This document shows, in pieces, positions 47,642 through 57,092 of a stretch of DNA of 64,000 nt (its first letter is position 1; each line of letters opens with the position of its first letter). This stretch comes from an uncultured Sphingorhabdus sp. GTDB lineage: Bacteria; Pseudomonadota; Alphaproteobacteria; Sphingomonadales; Sphingomonadaceae. The DNA lies in the NCBI GenBank assembly GCA_947501885.1, contig CANMXN010000001.1, positions 1 to 64,000 on the forward strand. The letters are read 5' to 3'. The notes under the pieces were generated by a model. It was not told the origin of the DNA and searched no databases. It saw only the letters and a list, made by a program, of their open reading frames with translations. The translations under genes were made by a program, and so were the position numbers.

Positions 47642-48373
47642 ATGAGGAATAGGGACATGAGCACTATCGGTAATTTAGGAAATATTGTGGATATAAAAGA
47701 GCTTAATCGCCGTGATATATTAATGGCGAGTATAGCCGCATCTGCGCTTACATTATCTGGTTGTGCTAGTTTGCCAGGGTTAAGTTTTACCGATGCTATT
47801 CGCCGTATGATGACATTATCATCGCAGCGCGCCTTTGCTCAACTGCTACAACCAGGCGGTTTTTATGATGATCAACTAACGCGTATAGCATTACCGCCGC
47901 AATTTGGCGGTAACAGTGGAAGCGGATTATTATCACGTGTTTTAGGTAGTCGTGCAATACGCACCCAATTACAACAACAAATGAACCGAGCTGCTGAAAA
48001 AGGGGCCGAGCGGGCTGCCCCATTTATTGCCGATAGTATAAAGACTGTTGGTATACAGGGCGCTCAGCAGATTGTGCGTGGCGGTCCATCAGCCGCTACT
48101 GACTTTTTACGTGCAGGAATAGGGACAAATCTGATTGATATTATGGCACCTGGCGTTGCCGATGGGCTGAAACTATTTGATAATGGGATAATATCGCGGG
48201 CTGTTGAATCGGTAGCGGGGTTTGATGTCGGTCAATTGGGTAATGATTTAGCCAGCAGAGCGAGCAATAGTATTTGGTCAGCTATGGGCCGTGAGGAAGC
48301 GATTATTCGTGCTAACCCGCGCGCTACCAATGACCCGCTGCTAATCGGTGTCTTTGGTGTTGGGAATGGATGA
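47642..48373 (+). CDS. DUF4197 lipoprotein
   Basis: This protein of 243 residues has a twin-arginine-like NRRDIL followed by a hydrophobic stretch and lipobox TLSGC (about residue 41), so it is probably a lipidated protein. The mature part matches DUF4197 (alpha-helical; AIRRMMTLSSQRAFAQLLQPGGFYDD, then IADSIKTVGIQGAQQIVRGG and GVADGLKLFD). The family has no established function. ATG 47642 has AGGG 7 nt upstream; ATG 47657 is an alternative. Convergent with the holin gene at 48408. Confidence 0.75.
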   Translation: MRNRDMSTIGNLGNIVDIKELNRRDILMASIAASALTLSGCASLPGLSFTDAIRRMMTLSSQRAFAQLLQPGGFYDDQLTRIALPPQFGGNSGSGLLSRVLGSRAIRTQLQQQMNRAAEKGAERAAPFIADSIKTVGIQGAQQIVRGGPSAATDFLRAGIGTNLIDIMAPGVADGLKLFDNGIISRAVESVAGFDVGQLGNDLASRASNSIWSAMGREEAIIRANPRATNDPLLIGVFGVGNG

Positions 48374-48407
48374 TTTCGATAGTTAAGAAAATAGATAAGC
48401 TTTACTA

Positions 48408-48827
48408 TTATCGTTCAACACCTTTGATTTTGCCCCATTGGCGCGCGGCAGTGTAACCCAAATATCCTGTGCCAAAGAGCGCATAGAGCGGTTCAGGCAG
48501 ACCATTGAGGTAAGCATTCATTCCATTGGCAATTGATAGAGCTGCTTCAGGACGTATCGCGGCGATCAAGCCCATAGGTATTGACCATAATATTATAATA
48601 TACATTACATAGAGAAAGCTAGGACGAGCGCGGCTGGTCCAAGGATCAGATGATTGCGATTCTGAGAGAATGGCGGATAATTGCGTTTTAACCGCTTCCA
48701 TTTCTTGGGTACCCTCAAGCTTGAGCAATTCAAGTTTGGCTTTTTCGCGTGCAGCTTTGTCGGGGATGATTTTATCGATGATCTTACCGATAGGGCCAAT
48801 TAATTGTCCTATAATGCTCATATCCAT
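48408..48827 (-). CDS. Holin of the 3TM / GTA type
   Basis: This 139-residue protein resembles the phage/gene-transfer-agent 3TM holin family (PF11351-like). It has a soluble amphipathic N-terminal half with a Lys/Glu-rich helix (KAAREKAKLELLKLE), then a SFLYVMYIIILWSIPMGLIAA helix and a second weaker helix (ALSIANGMNAYLNGLPEPLYALFGTGYLGYTAARQW). Such holins open the inner membrane so that the partner muralytic enzyme can reach the wall. The endolysin gene at 48836 ends 8 bp upstream of its start, so the two are one transcript. No capsid or tail genes are near. Confidence 0.75.
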   Translation of the reverse strand: MDMSIIGQLIGPIGKIIDKIIPDKAAREKAKLELLKLEGTQEMEAVKTQLSAILSESQSSDPWTSRARPSFLYVMYIIILWSIPMGLIAAIRPEAALSIANGMNAYLNGLPEPLYALFGTGYLGYTAARQWGKIKGVER

Positions 48828-48835
48828 TCCTTTAA

Positions 48836-49372
48836 TTAACCAATACGGTGTTCTATCCAGCCGTATAAAAAACTCTCATTACTGCTTCTTTTTTCGGCAA
48901 GGCGAATGTAACGCTCACCTTGGAGAGCCTCGATTGCGCGCAGTAAGACAAGTTCTCCTTTTGCACCACGTTTGTTTAAATATTGCTCTAAAGCCTTCAA
49001 GGTTGCAGGGCCTATCACCTTATCAATAGTTAAATCTTGATAATCACGTTCTTGACGGTTGAGTGCGTTGAGGGCACGTTGAACAAAAGAAATAGCGGTT
49101 CTAACGCCCATATTGACGCCTGTATCAAACATTTCAGCAGCTATTTTGGGTGCTAATAAAGCTATTTTGTCAAATTGGGGTTTGAGCCAATAAATATGTT
49201 TATATATGCTATGCGCCTCGCTTTTGGGCATAGAGCGCATAGGACCATTATAACCATATTTGCGGGCAACGGCGATTGTAATGCCCCAATTGGTTTCGCC
49301 GCCGCGATCATGTGGGTGATTGGAGTAACCCCCTTCTTTTTGTAATACATCGTCAATTAAATTATTGATCAT
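48836..49372 (-). CDS. Glycosyl hydrolase family 108 muramidase (endolysin)
   Basis: The 178-residue muramidase has the family signature KEGGYSNHPHDRGGETNWGIT (shown in part: catalytic Glu13 of KEGGY) and the C-terminal peptidoglycan-binding-like SFVQRALNALNR and DKVIGPATLKAL repeats. The family includes secreted lysozymes ZliS and TtsA and phage endolysins. There is no signal peptide in this start; the open frame goes on to 49465, but ATG 49372 has AAAGG 8 nt upstream and gives the standard domain start. Together with the adjoining holin it is a lysis cassette. Confidence 0.85.
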   Translation of the reverse strand: MINNLIDDVLQKEGGYSNHPHDRGGETNWGITIAVARKYGYNGPMRSMPKSEAHSIYKHIYWLKPQFDKIALLAPKIAAEMFDTGVNMGVRTAISFVQRALNALNRQERDYQDLTIDKVIGPATLKALEQYLNKRGAKGELVLLRAIEALQGERYIRLAEKRSSNESFLYGWIEHRIG

Positions 49373-49625
49373 TAGAATCACCTTTCGCATATAAACTAAC
49401 CAAATAGGATTGTTGTAGGAAAGAAAAATATGACGATTTATAATAATCGCTGAGGGGTAAAACATATGTCCCTTCAGATTATAATCATGGCGCTGGTCTA
49501 TAATTTTGTGGTAGGTTTTGATAAGTGAAGACTGTAACTAAAAATATACAGCTAGAGTAATGTTATATTTAACCTATCGTTAAAAGTCATTATATGCCCC
49601 AAGATATTCGCTATATCTATAGCTA

Positions 49626-50579
49626 TTAATTATCGGGGAAGGGGAGTCTTGGCTCCCTTGCAGGTATATTTGTCTTTGGTGTGGGTAAATCACCATCGCC
49701 CTCGGGTAATGTTTTGGGGTTTTGTAATGGGGTATCGGTGATACCAAAGCGAGGTTCAATTCTATCAGATTCAGTTATATTGTCTATTTTTGGCAAAGGA
49801 TCTGATTTTCTGACAATGACTGGTATATCATCTAGTTCGTCATTTTTAACTGAATCGGGTATTTGTGCTGTTCTTATTTCAGATTGACTGGAAAATTGGC
49901 CAGCTGATGGCTGGTCATCATCGATTGTCGTTGTATCGATCTTCTCGATGCTTGGAGTAATAATGGTTTGCTCTGTTGCAATAGCTGTTTCTCTATCAAG
50001 CTTGTTTGGACTGTTTTGATCAGTTATTGTAACTATATCTGTACTACCATTTGAATTTGTGTTTATTATAGCTGCAATTTTACCACTGTTACTCGCGTTA
50101 AGTGGTGGAGTATCAGCTGTTTCAGTAGCTATTGACGGTGTTGGAATATTTGCTTCTGCAACAGATGAAAGGCTATCTTCAGTATTATTTGTTACCACTG
50201 CATTATTTATCTGCTCAGAATGGTTCTGGCTCAAGAAACTACCTATGGTAATGCTTGATACTAGGATCATTCCACCAATATACATAGCAGTACGCGAGGA
50301 AAAATTATTTGAGAGAAAAGCGCTATTCTTAATTTTGCGCCATTTACTGATATTGGGTTGAGTAATATATTTGCGATTTTTTTGTGGCGCAACGAGAGGG
50401 CGTACAGCAATAGGCTCGCTTTTTAATTGTACAGAAGCTATGGTACCATCACTCGCATCATCCTGCGGTAATTTTGTGGCCGCAGCAATAATTTTGTCTG
50501 CAAGGCCATTTGGAACTTCTGGTTCGTTCATCTTGCCCAATAAAGTATCCAATGAAGGCGTTTCACTATTGTGCGTCAT
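49626..50579 (-). CDS. Putative anti-sigma factor (single-pass membrane protein)
   Basis: A protein of 317 residues with a cytoplasmic N-terminus (about 100 residues), one transmembrane helix (about 97-116, MYIGGMILVSSITIGSFLS) and a long, low-complexity periplasmic part rich in Asn, Thr, Ser, Asp and Pro. The layout and position right after an ECF sigma gene (its stop is one base away from this ATG) make it a candidate anti-sigma factor. It lacks the zinc motif HxxxCxxC. The ATG at 50579 has GAGG 9 nt upstream; the frame also opens at a TTG at 50594. The coding frame is intact over its full length. Confidence 0.6.
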   Translation of the reverse strand: MTHNSETPSLDTLLGKMNEPEVPNGLADKIIAAATKLPQDDASDGTIASVQLKSEPIAVRPLVAPQKNRKYITQPNISKWRKIKNSAFLSNNFSSRTAMYIGGMILVSSITIGSFLSQNHSEQINNAVVTNNTEDSLSSVAEANIPTPSIATETADTPPLNASNSGKIAAIINTNSNGSTDIVTITDQNSPNKLDRETAIATEQTIITPSIEKIDTTTIDDDQPSAGQFSSQSEIRTAQIPDSVKNDELDDIPVIVRKSDPLPKIDNITESDRIEPRFGITDTPLQNPKTLPEGDGDLPTPKTNIPAREPRLPFPDN

Positions 50580-50580
50580 A

Positions 50581-51264
50581 TCATTGTACCTCAAAATCCA
50601 AGCAAGTAACCCCTTTTTGGGTTAATATATCATGCAAGTTTTTACGTGCTCTGTGTAACAAAGACTCCATAGCTTTGGTGTTTAATCCTAGTAATTCTGC
50701 GCTATCAGAATTTTTATACCCTTCATAATAGCTTAGTATAATAGCAGTTTTATGGCGTATGGGCAATGCATTGAGAGCGTCTTCAATTTTTTCGTTCAAT
50801 TGATTTTTTTTCCATCGATTGGTCAGGCCTTGGTGATTTATCGGTAATTTCAATTTCTGTATCATTGGATACCAGCATAAATTTTCGGCTACGATCAATG
50901 GATTTGTTGATTGTTACTCTTTTAAGCCATGCGGCGAGACCATTGCCTTTAAATTGCCAAGTCGGGGCTTTTGCCATACGATAGTGAAAACCTGTTGCAG
51001 AATATCTTCAGCTTCGTGGCTGTCAGATAAAATCCGATATGCGGTTGTATATAATCTACCACTATATTTTTTAACAAGATTAGCAAACGCTAACTGGTCA
51101 CCATCGGCGATTTTTTCTATAAGGATAATATCTTCATGTTGATTGTCGCTTGTTAAGGTATTAATTTGGCTGACTTTACAGGCAGTCGGTGACACAGGAC
51201 TATATGCGTTATGGTGGGTATTATCATCATCTATATCAGGTAAATTTCTACCACCTAAACTCAC
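50581..51264 (-). pseudogene. ECF-type sigma-70 factor, interrupted by two frameshifts
   Basis: Read from GTG 51264 (GAGGG 6 nt upstream), the frame encodes region 2 (IADGDQLAFANLVKKYSGRLYTTAYRILSDSHEAEDILQQVFTIVWQK) and then breaks near 50964-50972, at a CCCC/AAAAG junction. The second frame carries WQFKGNGLAAWLKRVTINKSIDRSRK. A second break occurs at eight consecutive A (T on the plus strand, 50804-50811), and the third frame carries region 4 (KIEDALNALPIRHKTAIILSYYEGYKNSDSAELLGLN). One added base at each break restores a single protein of about 228 residues. Either it is a recent pseudogene, or it is expressed by slippage, or the sequence has indel errors. It is next to a putative anti-sigma and an autotransporter gene. 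Confidence 0.85.
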
Positions 51265-51476
51265 AAATCACCCTCATTTATTGATACTCTACGGATAGAA
51301 TAATTAGCAGGAATGAAAATTAATTCCAGAAAAATAATATTTCTTCGAAGGGTTTTAGGATTTGAAACGTTAATAGTTTGTGATGCGAGTTGAAAATGCT
51401 CTAACGGCAATTATTAATTTGAATTGTTAGATTTACAACGAACATCCTAATAATAAAGAAAAATAGGGATGGAAAA

Positions 51477-54400
51477 ATGATAAAACAAAAAAGCTGTACC
51501 TGTATTACAGCTATTGCGATGACGTTATTGTCTACTCACGCACATGCACAAAGTTCGATAAATAATCGTATAACGACACCGCAAAACACGTCCTCAAGTG
51601 GCGATATAACTATAACAGAAAATGGTGAAATTGATATAGAATCGGGGGTAGCTATTACCGTTGATAGCGACAATGATGTTAATAATGATGAAGGCGAAAT
51701 AAATATAGGTGGAGCAGATGATGCTCGTGGTATTAGTATTAATAGTGGGGTTGATACTAATGTTGTGAATGATGGAGTTATCAGGATCATAGAAGACTTT
51801 GATGCTGAGGATGATGATTCTAATGGAATTATTAGTGGGCCTGTAGCTAATGCTCAGAATAGGGCAGGTATTTTTGTGGAAGATGGCGTAACTTCGGGTT
51901 CCATTGAAAACTCAGGCAGTATAATTGTTGAAGGTCTTAACTCTGGCGGCATTATCGTAAATGGAACATTTAATGGGGATGTTATTAACAGTGCGAATAT
52001 CACCATATTAGGCGATGATAGCGTTGGTGTTAGCGTAAATAATGTCAATGGAGATGTCACTCTAAGAGGCAATATTACGGTTGTAGGTGAGGGAGCTCAA
52101 GCATTTGTCGCACGCGGAGATATTGATGGTGAATTGTTGATTCAAGGAAATCTTCGACAATCTGTAAATTTTCAAAATGATGGGAGTAGCGCAAGATTAC
52201 CTTCGAGCAGTGTCAGGGCGGATAGTGCGGCTGTTGAAATTGCGAGTAATATTAGTGAGGGTATTGTGTTTGCTGTTCCGCCGCCAAATGATGATAATGA
52301 TAATGATAATGATAATGATGACGAAGATGGTGATGGTATTGCCGATAATATCGAAGGCAGTGCAAGTGTTACCTCAATCGGTAATGGGCCTGCTGTCTTG
52401 ATTGGTGGCTCTAGCGATACTGTTATTGGCGTGAACAGCTCTATTGCTGGTGGTTATTCTGTCATTGTTGATGGTGCTATATTAGGAGATGCAGAGTTTA
52501 GAGGAATCGATGGTTTTGGAATTGTGATTGGTGGGCGCGGGGGTAATGTTAATGTCCAAGGCGGCATTAATGTGAATGGTACAGTGACTGCTGTAACAAT
52601 CGATTCTGTTGCCACGGCTATTTTGATTAACAGCGGTTCGACTGTAATTCGAATTAATAATTCGGGAAGTATTACGGCGAGTCTATCAACGGCTGGAGAA
52701 GGAGAAATTTATGCGATCAGAGATTTCTCTGGTAGTCTAAATTCAATCACTAATACTGGCTTTATATCCGCCATAGGTACGACAGAGGATGTTCGCCAAG
52801 CTATCTCTTTATTCAATAACACGAGCGGTGTTACCATTATTCAAGAGCTAAATGATGAAGATGCAGAAACGCGCATGGAAAATGAAGAGGATGGTGAAGA
52901 AGATAATACCGTTTTCACCGCTATCAATGGAGATATTGTTACAGGCTCTGGCGATGATCTTATTCGTGCATCAGCAGGCCGTATTGATGGGCGGACGTTT
53001 TTTAATGCTGGTGATGATACGTTAGATTTACAAGGCGATGTCGAATATCGGGGCGGCGTAGACTTTGGTGCAGGAAATGGAACATTTAATCTTTCAGATG
53101 AGGCTTTGTTTCGAGGTTTTCTGGATGCTTCCAACCAAAGCGTTAATCTCACTATTAATGATCAAGCCAATTTTGAAGGGGAAATACGGGATGGCCAATC
53201 CTTATCCGTCATTGTTAATGGCGGTACATTTGGAGCGTTGAATAGTGACGTTCAGGAATTTAATACGCTCGAAGTTCGAGCGAATGGGACCATTAGCGTT
53301 TTCATTGATACAGAAGAGAATGAAAATTCTCGCATTGTTGTGAACAGAGCGGTTTTTGAAGATGGTTCGCAAATATCGGCGGATATTACATCTATTGAAG
53401 ATGCAGAAGGTAGCTATACATTTTTGACATCTGATGACATTGATGGTGTGCCTGAGTTTGATGATAGTACAGTGGCATTACCTTTTATTTTCTCTGGTGA
53501 GATTGAGCAAATTGGTAGTAATCTGATTTTAAATATTGAGCGAAGAGCTGCCGATGATCTGGGTTTAACATGATCAGCAGGAGAAGCTTTCGATGCAATC
53601 ATTGACTCTATTCAAACGAATAACACTTTCTCAGATAGTTTTTTAGAAATTGACAATAGTGAAGAGTTACAGACGCAAGTAGATCAATTCTTACCTGATC
53701 ATGCGGGAGGGATATTTGAATTTGCATCACGTAGTTCGCGAACCGTAACACGGCATATCATGGATAGTACGTCGCTCCATGAGAATGTTAGTGATTATAG
53801 CATTTGGGTTCAGCCTATATTTTGGAGGAATTCGAAACAATTGACGCAAACTTCAGATTATGAAGTAAGAGCTTTCGGAGTATCCGCAGGCTTTGAGCGA
53901 TGGTCTAAGCTTGGCTATCTAGGATTATCCTATAGTTATGTCGATGGAAGTATCAATATCAGGAACCAGAACATTTGAGGGCAGTGCGAATGATAATGAT
54001 ATAGGCACTACTGCGAATGCGGATTGGGATGCACTTTTGGTATCGGCAACTGTTGGTGCGACCTATGACCTTACATTAAGCAAGCGCCTTACTTTTCGTC
54101 CCAAAGCAGTCGTAGATTATTATTCACTTAATGAAGATGGATATGAAGAAACTGGCGGAACAGATGCGTTTTTGCTTACTGTTGAGGATAGAGATAGTGA
54201 TCAAATTTCTGGACTAACATCTATGTCGATGCTGTATCAGATAGGTGAAAAAAACCAAAACAATATACCTTTAACATTGGGACTAGAAGGTGGGCGCCGC
54301 TTCAATCTAGGTGGTGATTTAGGTTCTACTGTTGCAAATTTTGAGGATGGAGACAGTTTTTCCATTACACCAGATGAAATAGAAGATGAATGGTTTGGTG

Positions 54401-54516
54401 AAGCTAGACTGATAGGGGGAGGCTTTGATTTTTCTTGGCAATTAGCAGGACGTGGTTTTGAACGAGATGGTGAAATTGGTTATTCTCTGCGTGCTTCTAT
54501 GAGCATTGCTTTTTAA
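51477..54516 (+). pseudogene. Autotransporter, interrupted by an in-frame TGA and a frameshift
   Basis: A signal peptide (ITAIAMTLLSTHAHAQ) is followed by a passenger rich in Gly, Asn, Asp and Ile that looks like a beta-helix with repeated 'GDVINSANITILG'-type rungs. A low-complexity Asp/Asn tract then merges into DxDxDG-like DEDGDGIADNIEG, a possible calcium site. After 698 codons TGA occurs at 53571-53573; the same frame goes on for 134 codons with the linker and start of the beta-barrel (SAGEAFDAIIDSIQTNN, DYSIWVQPIFWRNSKQ). A +1 shift near 53971-53976 (removing one T of ATTT gives NQNIEGSAND) leads to the rest of the barrel, which ends in Phe as BAM substrates do. About 1,013 codons in all. 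Confidence 0.82.
52293..52316 (+). repeat. Hexanucleotide microsatellite (GATAAT)4 in the autotransporter passenger
   Basis: Four perfect GATAAT units encode alternating Asp-Asn and are followed by GATGAC and DGDG-coding triplets. As the unit is a multiple of three, expansion changes only the length of the acidic tract. Confidence 0.9.
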
Positions 54517-54656
54517 GATAGGCCGATACCTAGAATAATAAATAATCAGGAGTCCTTAACCCCCCTGTCCAAACTTGTTGCCATAGTTCTTTTGAGCGTT
54601 TTTCATCTGAACTATGGCTTCTTTTTTGTAATATCATAATTTGTGTGAGAAATACT

Positions 54657-54733
54657 TGGTCGGGACGATAGGATTCGAACCTACGACCCCCACACCCCCA
54701 GTGTGATGCGCTACCAGGCTGCGCTACGTCCCG
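54657..54733 (-). tRNA. tRNA-Pro (anticodon GGG)
   Basis: On the minus strand the acceptor stem CGGGACG pairs with CGTCCCG, the D-arm is GCGCAGCCTGGTAGCGC, the anticodon loop CTGGGGG sits between TCACA and TGTGG, and the T-arm is GTAGG TTCGAAT CCTAT. The anticodon GGG reads proline CCC/CCU. The 3' CCA is encoded (54659-54657). Confidence 0.96.
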
Positions 54734-54962
54734 ACTAAGTGATTGCGATATATGGCGGTGCATCGGTAAAGGCAAGCTTTGTTATGGGCTGTGCATATAA
54801 TAATTTAGATTCAACCCAATCTCTATCTTATCTCTATTTTTTGCCTTTACTAATCATGCTTTCCGATTGCAGTTTTCTTGCGCGCATGATAACGGCGCAA
54901 TCATATCAATAATAACGCACAAATGCGCTGAATATATCAGTATAAAAATAGAGGAAATGCCT

Positions 54963-55283
54963 ATGTCTTTATTAATTATGGCTCAAGCAAGTACAGGTGC
55001 TGGTGGGGGAATTATTTCTATATTACCTCTCGTATTAATTTTTGTGATATTCTACTTTTTGTTAATTAGGCCACAACAAAAACGCGCAAAAGAGCATGAT
55101 GCCAAAGTTCAAGGCGTTCAAAAAAATGATCAAGTCGTCACAGGCGGCGGTTTAATGGGCAAGGCCGTGAAAATTGCTGATGACTATGTCGAAGTTGAGA
55201 TAGCAACGGGTGTTCGGGTAAAGGCTGTGAAATCCACCTTAGCAGATGTTGTTTCGAAAAAAGCAAAAGCTGCGAATGATTAA
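54963..55283 (+). CDS. yajC: Preprotein translocase accessory subunit YajC
   Basis: A 106-residue protein with a short N-terminal lead, one transmembrane helix (about 18-36, IISILPLVLIFVIFYFLLI) and the family motif RPQQKRAKEHD right after it, then the cytoplasmic domain (VVTGGGLMGKAVKIADDYVEVEIA). YajC binds SecDF-YidC. The frame is open to 54867, but ATG 54963 has GAGGAA 8-9 nt upstream and gives the family length. The next ATG upstream (54957) abuts the site too closely. secD follows 201 bp downstream. Confidence 0.93.
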   Translation: MSLLIMAQASTGAGGGIISILPLVLIFVIFYFLLIRPQQKRAKEHDAKVQGVQKNDQVVTGGGLMGKAVKIADDYVEVEIATGVRVKAVKSTLADVVSKKAKAAND

Positions 55284-55484
55284 AAGACCATTCCCAATTT
55301 AGTAAAATATGGTTGCTGCCTAAATGGCAATAAATGTGTAACATTTATGCAAGAAACATAAGAATTTGATCGGTGCAGATTGAATTAGGTAATAAGATTC
55401 TTATCTCTTTTGAAGTTGGTGATAGCCAAAAATAATATTAGGACAGAAAATGCGGGACAGTAGAATGAGAAATGGGATAATATC

Positions 55485-57083
55485 ATGATGGATTTTCCGC
55501 GCTATCGCGTGATTATGTTATATGCCCTTATATTATTTGGTGTGATTATGGCGATTCCAAGTGTATTGCCCAGTGATATTAGAGCCAAATTGCCATCCTT
55601 CTATCCGCAAGAAACCATTAATCTAGGCCTCGATTTGGCAGGAGGCAGCCATATCTTGCTTGAGGCTGATCCAGAAGAAGTAGCCGAACTTAGGCTAGAA
55701 ACAATGGAAGACAGCGTAAGGGCAGCATTACGCCGAAGCAAACCGCAAGTTGAGATTGAACAAGTATCACGCGCTGATGGTAATTTAAGCTTTACCGTGC
55801 CCGATGCATCCAAGGTTGATGCCGTACGCGAGGTTATATTGCCGTTAATTGCCAATGCAACGGGCGGGCGCGATTGGGACTTTCAAGTGAATGATGGCAA
55901 CCGTGTGGTATTAGAACCGACATCGGGCAGCATTGATGATGCGATGACGCAGGCTATGGATACAGCTAAAGACGTTATTGACCGCCGTATTAACGCGCTC
56001 GGTACGCTGGAGCCGACGATTATCCGCCAAGGCGATAATCGTATTGTTGTGCAGGTGCCGGGGCTAGATGACCCAGAGGCTTTAAAAGCATTGATTGGCA
56101 AAACTGCAAAGCTTGAATTTAAGCTTGTTGATAATAATGCTGATCCTGCGCTTACGGCTGAGGGCAAGGCGCGCGTCGGCAGCCAAGTGCTTCCCTATCC
56201 CGATAATCCAAGCGGTATACCGAATATGGCTGTGCGCCGTTTGGGCGGTATTAGTGGTGATAAGCTTATTGATGCTCAGCAAACTTTTGATCCCAATGAT
56301 AATCAACCTGCGGTATCTATTACATTTGATAGCGAAGGCGGGCAGCGTTTTGCCCGCATGACCCAGCAATATACGGGCGAATTATTTGCAATTATATTGG
56401 ATGGTCAGATCATATCGGCTCCGCGTATTAATGAACCAATTTTGGGTGGTTCTTCGCTTATATCAGGGAGTTTTTCGGTTGAAAGTGCCAATCAATTGGC
56501 TATCGCATTACGTTCTGGCGCACTTCCCGTTGATTTGAAAGTGGTAGAAGAACGCTCGGTTGGTCCTGATCTTGGGGCTGAATCTATTCGGCTTGGTTCG
56601 ATTGCTGCTATCATTGGCACATTAACGGTTTTAACCTTCATGGTGATCACTTATGGCCGTTTTGGTTTTTATGCCAATATGGCTTTGATCCTAAACGTAT
56701 TGTTGATATTGGGTGTGATGGCCATTGCCAATGCGACACTAACACTGCCAGGAATTGCTGGCTTTGTTCTGACCGTAGGTGCGGCGGTTGACGCGAATGT
56801 GCTGATTAATGAGCGTATACGCGAGGAACGACGGCGAGGGCGCAAGATTATTCAAGCCATTGAAGTGGGATATAAAGAGGCAAGCCGCGCCATTTATGAT
56901 GCGAATATTACCAATGTGATCGCTGCTGTATTGCTATTTGCTTTTGGTTCTGGCCCGATACGCGGTTTCGCTGTTGTGCTCATGATCGGTATTGTCACCA
57001 GCGTATTCACCGCTGTGGTGATTACTCGCATGTGGGTAGTGGGATGGTTAAAACGTAAACGTCCACAAGAATTGGTCATATAG
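55485..57083 (+). CDS. secD: Protein translocase subunit SecD
   Basis: This 532-residue RND-fold protein has one N-terminal helix, the large periplasmic P1 domain (LGLDLAGGSHILLEAD through DAMDTAKDVIDRRINALG-like, VQVPGLDDPEALK) and five C-terminal helices with the conserved TLPGIAGFVLTVGAAVDANVLINERIREE motif that conducts protons. It pulls exported proteins through at the periplasmic side. It is in operon with secF (9 bp apart) and, upstream, yajC. Confidence 0.96.
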   Translation: MMDFPRYRVIMLYALILFGVIMAIPSVLPSDIRAKLPSFYPQETINLGLDLAGGSHILLEADPEEVAELRLETMEDSVRAALRRSKPQVEIEQVSRADGNLSFTVPDASKVDAVREVILPLIANATGGRDWDFQVNDGNRVVLEPTSGSIDDAMTQAMDTAKDVIDRRINALGTLEPTIIRQGDNRIVVQVPGLDDPEALKALIGKTAKLEFKLVDNNADPALTAEGKARVGSQVLPYPDNPSGIPNMAVRRLGGISGDKLIDAQQTFDPNDNQPAVSITFDSEGGQRFARMTQQYTGELFAIILDGQIISAPRINEPILGGSSLISGSFSVESANQLAIALRSGALPVDLKVVEERSVGPDLGAESIRLGSIAAIIGTLTVLTFMVITYGRFGFYANMALILNVLLILGVMAIANATLTLPGIAGFVLTVGAAVDANVLINERIREERRRGRKIIQAIEVGYKEASRAIYDANITNVIAAVLLFAFGSGPIRGFAVVLMIGIVTSVFTAVVITRMWVVGWLKRKRPQELVI

Positions 57084-57092
57084 GAGCATATC

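Noticed and set aside
49437-49492. Imperfect hairpin (CTGAGGG / CCCTTCAG) upstream of the endolysin
   Set aside because: The stem has a bulge and no T-run; too weak to call an operator or terminator.
52293-52316. GATAAT microsatellite as a phase-variation switch
   Set aside because: The six-base unit keeps the reading frame; it can vary length but not turn the gene off.
53571-53573. TGA as a selenocysteine codon
   Set aside because: No SECIS-like hairpin is evident just after it, autotransporter linkers have no need for selenocysteine, and a second lesion lies downstream.
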